From Bacteroidota bacterium (GTDB taxonomy: Bacteria > Bacteroidota > Ignavibacteria > Kryptoniales > JAKASW01): a stretch of 64,000 bases of DNA. The position numbers and the translations under genes were made by a program. Location of the stretch: positions 1 to 64,000 of the forward strand of contig JAJZVO010000003.1 of assembly GCA_021845665.1 (NCBI GenBank), read 5' to 3'. Shown here piece after piece: positions 1 to 8,689 of this stretch. How positions within the stretch are numbered: position 1 is the first letter of the stretch; each line of letters opens with the position of its first letter. Below the pieces are notes generated by a model that had not been told where the DNA came from, did not search any database, and saw only the letters and a list, made by a program, of their open reading frames with translations.

Positions 1-13
1 GAGCGATTAAAGC

Positions 14-458
14 TTGAGCCGGCTTTTCTGCAACGAGTGCATCAATAAGCAAATTGAGATTGATCGTTTGAGAAAAGAGAACGAGAGTCTGCGCAATGAG
101 AACTACAAACTGAAGAAGAGACTGAAACAAGGATACTTCGGGTCTTCTACTCCTTTATCACTGGGCAGACGATCGAGCCGTCCCTGCTGACAATAACTTT
201 GCCGAGCGTACCTTGCGACCACTTGTCATCGCTCGCAAAATCAGTTTTGGTTCCCAGTCCCAAAATGGTGCCCTTACACGTTCCCGCATCATGTCCGTCC
301 TCTTGACTATCCACAACCGCTTCCCTAACCAAACCCTTCAACGACTTTCCTCCTTCTTGGACCTCTTCGCTGCTAACTCCTCCATCGATGTCTATATATC
401 TCTCTTCTCACATTCCCCCTCACATCCATCTCCTCTACCACCGTAACTGAGCGGTTAC
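14..458 (+). pseudogene. IS66-family transposase (TnpC) remnant, internally deleted, running to the right IS end
   Basis: Translation shows a coiled-coil N-terminus (CNECINKQIEIDRLRKENESLRNENYKLKKRLKQGYFGSSTPLS). After a frame change it continues as the IS66 C-terminal motif (WADDRAVPADNNFAERTLRPLVIARKISFGSQSQNGALTRSRIMSVLLTIHNR). The middle of the protein is missing. The end GGTTAC fits the 5'-GTAA terminus typical of IS66-family ends. Confidence 0.8.
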
Positions 459-528
459 GTCTCCTCCTTCCTCATGAGTTTGAAGTTCTAAATAAAGTTT
501 CTTAGCTTTTAGTAAGCAAGAAGCGAGC

Positions 529-554
529 ACCCATGTCCATCTGAGGACATGGGT
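529..554. repeat. Perfect 10-bp inverted repeat (hairpin)
   Basis: ACCCATGTCC-atctga-GGACATGGGT. Confidence 0.6.
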
Positions 555-584
555 AGACTAAGTGAGTTTTTGCCTTTTTTCTAA

Positions 585-612
585 GGGAGACGCTGCAACG
601 TCTCCCGATTTT
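585..612 (+). terminator. Putative Rho-independent terminator
   Basis: GGGAGACG-ctgcaa-CGTCTCCC followed by GATTTTT. Confidence 0.6.
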
Positions 613-648
613 TATGAGTATGCCATTATCATGCCTCCTCCTACTAAT

Positions 649-2748
649 CTATTTCAACAGCATTAATTTTTTGGAAATCGAATTCAACCCGACAACCAAG
701 CGGTAAAAATATACGCCACTTGCCAGATTTGATGCGTCGAATATGACGCTGTAATTCCCACGTCCCTGGTAAGTGTCCACCAGAGTCTTCACTTTTTGCC
801 CAATGATGTTGAAAACTATGAGCACCACATGCGATCTCTTGGGCACAGAATAGTCGATTGTAGTTGAGGGATTAAACGGATTGGGATAATTTTGACTCAG
901 TTTCAAAGAGGACGGGGTCAGAGAGCTTCCAGAAAAATTGACACCCGTTACCTCAGAGATGGGTGCCCGCCACAATCCTCCTTCCTGACCAATTCCCACA
1001 AAAACACTAGAGTTATTCAGATAGATTGATGAGATTCCCAAGGAAGGTAGGCCTTGGCCTGTATTTTTCCAGCTATCACGGTTGATTGTTGACGAATAGA
1101 ACATCGATGGATAGAAACCTATCGCCCCTTGGGTAGTTAGACCGGCAAATACATCCTGGCCCTGGATCGACACGGCTAATACTTGCGGCGACCCGAAGCC
1201 AGGGAGGCCGTTTGAATACGATGACCAAGTCTCACCGTAGTCCGTCGAAAGGAACAGCCCTCCGGGAGGAGGTGGAACGGTGTCAGAAACCGGTTGCGGC
1301 ATGACCCATCTTCCGGCAACTACGGTAGAGTCGCTCTCGGCGATAGACGAAACATCTGGTAGCTTTCCATTGACCTTTGTCCAGCTTTTGCCACTATCAC
1401 TAGATCTGTATATCCCGCTATCGCCTGCAGCGACAACGTTTGTGCCCGAGGCGGTGAGTGCCCCTATCCCCGCAGGACTTCCTTCAGCAAGCGACTATGT
1501 CCTCCCAAAGTCCGTGGAATAATACAATTGGGAGTTCGCTGCTACAAGGTTGGCTCCGCTTTGCACAAGGGCCAGAGCAGGTAGATTTAAAGTGTTCCAA
1601 GTCTTACCTGAATCTGAAGAAGCATATATCCCTCCACTAGTCACAACATAAACGGTTGGACCTATCACTGTTACCTCATTTATGACGCCAGGATCTTCTT
1701 TCAGGCTAGTATCAGCCAGCCAGGTATTTCCATTGTCAGTTGAGGAATAGAGGGAGTCACCATTGAATACTGCGAAAACATTTGCCCCATCTCCTGAGAC
1801 CGAAGTAACATGTGACCCGACGATTCCGTTAGCCGCATACCTCCAGTGCTTACCGTTGTCGGTTGAAGCATAGACACCGTTACTGAAGCTTGTAGCATAC
1901 AAGTCCGTGTCTGCTACGGCAAGTGACAAGACTTTGTTTACAGGCAAACCAATGCCAGGGTTGTACCACGTCGCACCCCCATCGCTGGATAGCATTACTC
2001 CATTTTCGGTTCCCATGTAGGAGTCATTGCTATCCATGACAATGCTGAAAACTGTTCCAGAATACATCGAGTCTTGAGCGCTTGGCCAGTTCCATGTATC
2101 GCCACCGTCAGTCGATCTGATTATTCCACCTACCCACCCCACAAGTATGGTAGAGTCGTAAGCGGAAACGCAATTTGTATAGTCGTTTACTGATCCTGTA
2201 CCTGTTGCGGTAGACCAGTTGTTACCTCCGTCCGTAGATTTCACCACACCAGCGCCAGTTGCAGCGAACAGATCGTTACCGACCAGCACAAGACCGTTTA
2301 TCGGGCCGGATTCTATTCCATTTTCAATGGTTGCCCAAGATCTCCCGTCATCTGTAGATCGGAAGAGACCACCCCCGCCTGCATAGATAACCGAGTCCTT
2401 TACCACGATGTGTTCTATATTTGAAGTTAAGGAAGTATCCGGATCGATCCATGTTATGCCGTCATCTGTGGATTTGAGTACACCGTTGACCCATCCGGCA
2501 AAAATATTCGGCCCCTTCTTTACGAAACAGTTGGTGAAATCGCCGCTTACATTCGTCCAGCTTTGCCCGCCATCGGTGGATCGGTAAGTACCGGCGAAAG
2601 TTCCAGCAAACTCAGTTGAGCCTATGACTGCAACGGACCAGACTTGCGACGGGCTACCGACATTTAGCTGCTTCCATTGGGCGTGAAGCGTAGAATATTG
2701 GAGGATTGAAAGAAAAAGAATTGCAAATACCTGTATCCGTTTAATCAT
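649..2748 (-). pseudogene. Secreted Asp-box/BNR (sortilin-like) beta-propeller protein with T9SS type A C-terminal sorting domain, interrupted by an in-frame amber codon
   Basis: ORFs 1495..2748 and 649..1302 are in the same frame (192 nt = 64 codons between 1494 and 1302). They are separated by a TAG at 1495..1497. There are repeated SxDxGxTW Asp-box motifs and a C-terminus LSQNYPNPFNPSTTIDYSVPKRSHVVLIVFNIIGQKVKTLV...YRLVVG...KKLMLLK. Confidence 0.85.
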
Positions 2749-3148
2749 GGGCGCTCTCTCTTCTCTTGGTACTTCAATTTCACTACCTTACGGGCTGTAA
2801 CAACTTACCACGGATTCGGTCCAACTTGAGTGAGACAGTCTGGGCTTCCGGACCTAGAACATTAACGTTCTAGCTCGCGCTTCATGTCGCGTCTTTGTCA
2901 ACTTATAATCATTCGAATCTCATACGCATCAGCATTCCGAATGAATCTTTCTCTGAAGATCAACCCTCGTCACTTCCAGCCCCTCGCTGGCAATGACGCC
3001 GTTAAGGTTGACTCTACTATTTACGTTTCGAATTAGTTGAATGATAATATTAACGAAGGTGAATCTCAAGCAAGAAATAACGCCTGAAATCCGATATAGG
3101 GGCATAGAAATTGAGGGTAAAAAAGGTGAGGCGATCCTGTCTGCTCTC

Positions 3149-3201
3149 TCTCACATTCCCCCTCACATCCATCTCCTCTAACACCGTAACTGAGCGGTTA
3201 C
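3149..3201 (+). repeat. Second copy of the IS66 right-end sequence (direct repeat of 406..458)
   Basis: 52/53 identity: TCTCACATTCCCCCTCACATCCATCTCCTCTAaCACCGTAACTGAGCGGTTAC. Confidence 0.85.
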
Positions 3202-3561
3202 CCGCGCGCATCGAGCTGAAGGAAGGTGATACCCCAGAACGGTAAAGACGACGATGGTCAACGACTAATTGCTAATCCCCTGTTCCACGCAAGATCGCCT
3301 AAGCAGAACGAGAGCACCGGCATTTCCGGACAGAAGGTTGTGTTAGCACTTCGCATTCCGTCCTTACGCAGTAGCCGCGTCGGAGCGTACACAGCATTCA
3401 ACGAGCCGATCCCGATCTCAGGATCTCTACGTTCCACCACCGGCCATCAGCCGGATCGAGGCATCGCCGTTTCCAAGCTTCCCTTTTAGCTTCGCTCCTA
3501 AAGGGCGGTGACTGAACCGGCCGATATCGACTCGCCCCACTTTCATTCTGGGAATCACTTT

Positions 3562-4695
3562 CTAATGTTCGACGGAGTTCAATTTCTTGATATAGATATT
3601 TCCGGAGGAAGTATGCAGATTGATTTCCGGACCGCCGCCGTTAATATTGAATTCAGCCCGCCTACTCCCGTAGCTGCCGGATGTGAAGGTCATCGGGAAA
3701 TCCGAGATGATTTTGTCGTCATTACCACCCGAGATGTCGGCCCTAATCGTCACCTTAGCATCTGACGGGAGGTATAAATAGACGTCGCCGCCGCTAGACT
3801 CGATCTTGCTGCTCCCATCACCCTGTGGGATAAGGCCAACCTTGACGGTTCCACCGGATGAGTAAACATTTGCGGAGCCCACCGCCTGCATGATGTTCAC
3901 ATCGCCGCCGGAGGTATTCGCACTGACTTTGCCGTCGCCGGACTTAAGGCTAATGTCACCGCCGGAGGTTGAAAGTGTCACGTTTCCTCCTACTTTGCCC
4001 ACCGAGACATTTCCGCTCGACGTGGAGGCTGAAAGGCTTCCACCCACGTTGCCGATGCTCATATCACCACCGGAAGTAGAAGCGCGAAGGCTCCCTCCCA
4101 CCGAGGTCACTTCGATGTCGCCCCCCGAGGTGGAGACATTCACATTCTTGCTCGCGTGGTCGACGTGGATGTCCCCGCCGGATGTGGAAAGATTAGCATC
4201 TCCATCCACATCGCGAAGCGTAATGTCTCCGCCGGATGTCTGTCCTTTCACTTCACCGCTTACGCCGTCAAGCGTAAGATCTCCGCCGGAAGTGTGCATC
4301 GCCGCCCCGCCTTTAAGGGGACCGGATATCCTGATATCGCCGCCGGACGTTGTGAGAGCAACATTGAAATCCTTCGGCACGTAAAAATCGAAACGCAGAT
4401 TCCGATCCGATGAGAACCATCCGTGATGCGGATGAAAATCGACCTGCACGGTGTTGTCATGAAGTTCGGCTTTGAGATTATCCGCTTCGTCACCCAAATT
4501 TTGAGCCGTCAATTGCACCTGCATTTTATTCCATACTTTGACCGAGATGTCGCCCCCGCTGACGGAAACAACAAGTTTTCCCGCGCTCGATACATCGAAG
4601 TTCTTCTGGACGTCTGCTGACGCACGCTCTGTCCCGAAAGCCATCACAGCCATAAACAGAACGAGAGTTACCGACAACGAAATATTCCTTTTCAT
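3562..4695 (-). CDS. DUF4097-like putative adhesin/beta-helix repeat protein
   Basis: Signal peptide and repeated TSGGDI motifs with an 18-residue period. Follows an ECF sigma/anti-sigma pair. Confidence 0.8.
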   Translation of the reverse strand: MKRNISLSVTLVLFMAVMAFGTERASADVQKNFDVSSAGKLVVSVSGGDISVKVWNKMQVQLTAQNLGDEADNLKAELHDNTVQVDFHPHHGWFSSDRNLRFDFYVPKDFNVALTTSGGDIRISGPLKGGAAMHTSGGDLTLDGVSGEVKGQTSGGDITLRDVDGDANLSTSGGDIHVDHASKNVNVSTSGGDIEVTSVGGSLRASTSGGDMSIGNVGGSLSASTSSGNVSVGKVGGNVTLSTSGGDISLKSGDGKVSANTSGGDVNIMQAVGSANVYSSGGTVKVGLIPQGDGSSKIESSGGDVYLYLPSDAKVTIRADISGGNDDKIISDFPMTFTSGSYGSRRAEFNINGGGPEINLHTSSGNIYIKKLNSVEH

Positions 4696-4697
4696 AA

Positions 4698-5681
4698 TTA
4701 GAGCTCCTTTAATTCTTTAAGTATATCTTTTGCTTTCAATCTCACATAGCGGTTGTGATCAGAGATTGATTTTTCTTTCAGCACGTCAAGCACTTGAGGA
4801 TCCACCCAATTGTCTGCTCCAAGCGAACTGCCTCTCAGTTCCTTTCCCGCAAGGAAATTGATAGCAGCTACCCGCATACCAGGGTTTTTATCATGCTGAA
4901 GGACAAAGAGCATCGCCTCCCTGATCCGGGTATCGAATGGGAGCTTGTCCAACGAAACGAGAGCTTCCCTGCGAACGCCCGCGTTATCATCCGTCTTGAC
5001 GGCCTCTATCAGGGCGTCTTCGATTTCCTTGTCGGGTTTGCCGTAAGCATCGATCATTCCAATCGTTCTCAGCCTGACTCCGGGATTATCGGAATTCACA
5101 AGCGCATACGCCAGTATCTTTTGAATGTCCCTGTTTTCTATTGGACCTCTCATCTCATACCGTCTCACCACATTGAATGAGAATTTCAAATTTCCTGTCC
5201 CGTCCCGGGAGTCGAGAAAGCGGATACCCGTGATCGCAGCGGTGCCCGCCCCTTTAGCGGAAATTTCTAAAACGATACTCCGAACTGAGTTCGCTCCCAT
5301 TTTTCCACCGAAGATTAAATATCCCGATATCACACCAGTCGCAAGAGCAAGCAACACGAACGCCGCGACCACATAAGCCGGAATCAGGTAATCTCCCCAA
5401 CGGCGCGTATTCCGGGTCCCCGAGTATTCTTTCCTCTCGGCTTTTTGAATTTTCTCATCCGACAATACGCCCCGCAGTTCGCTTCTCGCCTCGCGAACTA
5501 TTTGCCCGACTTCCTCTTCCTGTCGTACAGGCTCTTTCGGCATAACTCTGTTCAGTTTCCGGGAATATTCGGCGCACGCCCGACATCTTCCAAGATGATT
5601 TTCCAGTAACGCTATGTCGTCCCGGTTTATCTCGCCATAGTGGGACAGTACGATCAGTTTCTCGTATTTTTTGTGTCTCAT
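4698..5681 (-). CDS. Membrane anti-sigma-like protein: N-terminal zf-HC2-like motif, one TM helix, C-terminal HEAT repeats
   Basis: HLGRCRACAEY (Hx3Cx2C), a hydrophobic segment (LIPAYVVAAFVLLALATGVISGYLIFG) and repeated HEAT-like units (NPGVRLRTIGMIDAYG, NAGVRREALVSLDKL, NPGMRVAAINFLAG). Start chosen at MRHKKYEK. Confidence 0.75.
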   Translation of the reverse strand: MRHKKYEKLIVLSHYGEINRDDIALLENHLGRCRACAEYSRKLNRVMPKEPVRQEEEVGQIVREARSELRGVLSDEKIQKAERKEYSGTRNTRRWGDYLIPAYVVAAFVLLALATGVISGYLIFGGKMGANSVRSIVLEISAKGAGTAAITGIRFLDSRDGTGNLKFSFNVVRRYEMRGPIENRDIQKILAYALVNSDNPGVRLRTIGMIDAYGKPDKEIEDALIEAVKTDDNAGVRREALVSLDKLPFDTRIREAMLFVLQHDKNPGMRVAAINFLAGKELRGSSLGADNWVDPQVLDVLKEKSISDHNRYVRLKAKDILKELKEL

Positions 5682-5695
5682 AATCGGATCTCCTG

Positions 5696-6295
5696 CTACA
5701 AAGCTGTTTCGAGTTCTTTCTGCAGCCTGCGGACCGCCTCGTAGAGATGCTTCTTCACATTGCCCTCTGAACATTCAGCCATTGCGGCAATTTCTCTGAG
5801 CTTGTAGCCTTCATAATGTTTCATTGTGAATACGAACCTCTGCATCGGAGAAAGCCTGCAGAGCGCCCGTTCGATTTGCCTTCCGAGTTCGGCCCTGAAA
5901 AATTCTCCTTCTGTTGTGTGCGATGAAGAAAGATCAAGCGAATGCGCGCATCCCCCGTCGTCGTTGCACCCTCTTTCCCCTCCTCGAAACACATCCATGT
6001 ACCGCCTCTGAGTAGACTTAAAGCGAATACAAACATTCGTCGCGATCCTATAGAGCCATGTCGAGAATTCGCTCCGCAGCTCGAATTGCCTTATAGACCT
6101 GTACGCCCGTATGAGCGTTTCCTGGTAAATATCTTTGGCATCGTCGGAGTTTCTGGTATAAGAAAACGCAAGGGAAAGCACCCGGCGGTCGTATCTCTGG
6201 ACCAATTCTTCGAAAGCGTTCACGTCTCCATCCTGTGCGCAAAGGATAAGTTCCCTGTCAGTGGCGATATTCATTTGGGCGGATATTCCCGACAA
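5696..6295 (-). CDS. RNA polymerase sigma-70 factor, ECF subfamily
   Basis: Sigma region 2 (FEELVQRYDRRVLSLAFSYTRNSDDAKDIYQETLIRAYRSIRQFE..FSTWLYRIATNVC) and region 4 (LSPMQRFVFTMKHYEGYKLREIAAMAECSEGNVKKHLYEAVRRL). Confidence 0.93.
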   Translation of the reverse strand: MSGISAQMNIATDRELILCAQDGDVNAFEELVQRYDRRVLSLAFSYTRNSDDAKDIYQETLIRAYRSIRQFELRSEFSTWLYRIATNVCIRFKSTQRRYMDVFRGGERGCNDDGGCAHSLDLSSSHTTEGEFFRAELGRQIERALCRLSPMQRFVFTMKHYEGYKLREIAAMAECSEGNVKKHLYEAVRRLQKELETAL

Positions 6296-6474
6296 ATGTT
6301 CCTCTTATTCTTCGTCTCGTGGCATTTTCATTAGTTTGGACTCCTGATGCTTCGCAAAAGTTGGGGACAAAGGTCCGCGTGACACAGGCATTACGGATAT
6401 TTTACACGGACTACGCCGCGATGGATGTGGGGGTTACACGCCCGATAAGTTCACGACGGACGTGGAGAGCAGAT

Positions 6475-7125
6475 TTACAGGTTTACGAGGACTCTTATTG
6501 AGGTGCCGAGGAAGTAGATAGAAAGGAGAATTAGCACGACTCCGAGCCCATAATTCACCTTCTTCATCATTTCATTAGAAATGAATCTTTTTGCCCAATG
6601 AAGTGTGTTCGCCAGTGTCATGAGGTAGGATGCAAGACCGGCAGTTCCCGCAGCGAGGAACAACAGTGAAATATGTGTGTCGAAATCCGTGACAAGACCG
6701 AGGTCCTTGATTATTCTTACGCCGATAAGCCACCAAACAATCATCATTGGATTCGTCACGGCCAATGAAAAGCCTGTGACGTATGAAAGCCTTTTGCTTT
6801 TCAAGGTAGGATGAGTCAACTCGAGCATGTTCGCCTTCTTGCCGTCGCGGAATGTGAAGAACGCCAGGAGCCAGAGGATTACCGTAGCAACGATTCCGAA
6901 GATTGCGACTACAATCGGGCTCTTGAGAAACGGCGCGACACCGAAGAGCGCGATGCTGCCGTACATAAAATCCGAGCTCACAGAGCCGAGCGCGACCATG
7001 TAAGCGGCACGTAGATGGCTGTTCAGCGATCGTTTTGCTATTTCGATTTGTGTAGCGCCGATGGGTATTGCCGTAAGAAAGCCCATGACATAAGTAATAA
7101 TCAGGAACAAAAATGTATCCATCAC
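6475..7125 (-). CDS. LysE family translocator
   Basis: MGFLTAIPIGATQIEIAKRSL...; multiple TM helices and LysE/RhtB-like spacing. Confidence 0.75.
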   Translation of the reverse strand: MMDTFLFLIITYVMGFLTAIPIGATQIEIAKRSLNSHLRAAYMVALGSVSSDFMYGSIALFGVAPFLKSPIVVAIFGIVATVILWLLAFFTFRDGKKANMLELTHPTLKSKRLSYVTGFSLAVTNPMMIVWWLIGVRIIKDLGLVTDFDTHISLLFLAAGTAGLASYLMTLANTLHWAKRFISNEMMKKVNYGLGVVLILLSIYFLGTSIRVLVNL

Positions 7126-7157
7126 ACCTTTTTGATTGTTTAGATCAATATAGGGCT

Positions 7158-8546
7158 TTACTTAACAAGAATCCGCATCCGCTCCTTGTTAATTATCTTG
7201 GCTGAAGCTTCCAAATGCCTGGAGGCTTCGAAAGCGACATCCGAGGGATCTAGCTTGCGGAAGCAGCGAACCTCCTTGCATGTCTTGGCCATCTTGTTGA
7301 TACACGTTATGTTCCTGCAATTGCTTTCCGCGACGAAGCACTTCGACGGCGCGTCTTGATTCGCCGCGATGAAGCCGGGGGCCTTGGAATCATAACCGTA
7401 GATGTGAGACGGTGTCCCGCCGAACACCGACAGCACAGCCGTCTTGTTCCTGAGACTCTCTCCGGTTCTTCTCGAATACTTGCGAGCCGCAGCTAAATGG
7501 AGCGGGCCGGTGTCACCACTTATGAAGACGCCCGACAAATCTATGAGAGCCGTGTAGACATCAAGCTTGGTCGAAGGGGGAATTATGGTAATATTCTTTC
7601 TGTGTTCCGGAGAAAGTGAGAAGAGGAGCTCATGCTCTATGAGTTTCTCGACGTGCCCGGCACCCAACATTATGGAGCAGTGCATCCCGGAAAGCTTTCG
7701 CAATACACTGAGCTGAAAATCGAAAGGCATCCTCGTGAATTTCGCCGACGCATCCGGATTGAAGAGCACGATCGGGTCATCCGTCGTGATGCCGTTGCTC
7801 GCAAGAAAATTCCTCGCCGCCACAAGTGCTTCGTCCGAAAGGAACACTTCGGCTCCTTTAAAGTCTTCACCCGGACCTGCTGTTACATAATCGCGGAATA
7901 TATCCTTGACAAAATCGTAAGACCTGTAAACGACGTTGTTGATTACCTCTCCCTTCTTTCCCTCGTTCCTGACAAGCTCCGCCGCCATCATCGAATAATT
8001 CACGACGCTCTTCTTTCCAAAGATCTTGTCGTCAACCATCGGACTGAAATTGATTACGAGATCGTAGTCATACGACTCGGCAATTTCAGTGAGTCTGTCG
8101 ATGTCGCTCTTCTTAGGATATGGTGCGCCTTCATAAACGGGGTAAAGGTTCGAAATCTTCGGATTGCCCTCGATGAGATCTTGGGCCGATTTTTTTACTA
8201 CACAGTCCAACCGTACGTCAGGGAGTATCTCTCTCAGCGCCGAGATGGCGCCTTGGGCTATGATGGCATCTCCGATATTCAGGTCAGCCGCAACGAGTAC
8301 TGACTTGATTCTTTTCGCTTTTGCGAATTGCTTCCTGGCTTGCCTTTCTACGGCTTTATAGACAAGTATGTTTCCAAGAAGATTCCTGAGGGTAATGTCG
8401 AGAACTCGTGCACCATGTTGTGGGAAGACATCGGTTACAAGACTCGTGAATTGGAAAAACCTCTTAAACTGCGTCTCCTTGTCCATCTGGATCAGTTCCT
8501 TCTGCTGCCCCCCGGACAAGTATGCGGAACCCGCGATGTTGTTCAA
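7158..8546 (-). CDS. Glycosyltransferase family 9 (heptosyltransferase-like) protein
   Basis: VLVAADLNIGDAIIAQGAISALREILPDVRLDCVV and a C-terminal FISGDTGPLHLAAA motif. Confidence 0.8.
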   Translation of the reverse strand: MNNIAGSAYLSGGQQKELIQMDKETQFKRFFQFTSLVTDVFPQHGARVLDITLRNLLGNILVYKAVERQARKQFAKAKRIKSVLVAADLNIGDAIIAQGAISALREILPDVRLDCVVKKSAQDLIEGNPKISNLYPVYEGAPYPKKSDIDRLTEIAESYDYDLVINFSPMVDDKIFGKKSVVNYSMMAAELVRNEGKKGEVINNVVYRSYDFVKDIFRDYVTAGPGEDFKGAEVFLSDEALVAARNFLASNGITTDDPIVLFNPDASAKFTRMPFDFQLSVLRKLSGMHCSIMLGAGHVEKLIEHELLFSLSPEHRKNITIIPPSTKLDVYTALIDLSGVFISGDTGPLHLAAARKYSRRTGESLRNKTAVLSVFGGTPSHIYGYDSKAPGFIAANQDAPSKCFVAESNCRNITCINKMAKTCKEVRCFRKLDPSDVAFEASRHLEASAKIINKERMRILVK

Positions 8547-8689
8547 TTAAGTCACCTCTCTTTTCCTGAAGATTGCCCGGTAATTCAATTACTGCCTCAA
8601 CAAGAATGCTAACAGAGAAGTCAGAAACTCTCGCCATTTTAAATATAATTGTTCAAAATGAAATTTGAATGACTATTTATTTGGAAATG

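Noticed and set aside
3226-3489. Overlapping plus/minus ORFs (87 aa and 60 aa) after the second IS66 end
   Set aside because: No domain, no convincing start context; probably non-coding, though a repeat search would be worthwhile.
3862-4350. Short-period DNA repeats considered as a CRISPR or minisatellite
   Set aside because: 54-bp periodicity is in frame and encodes the TSGGDI protein repeat; no spacers or cas genes. No CRISPR array was seen in the window.
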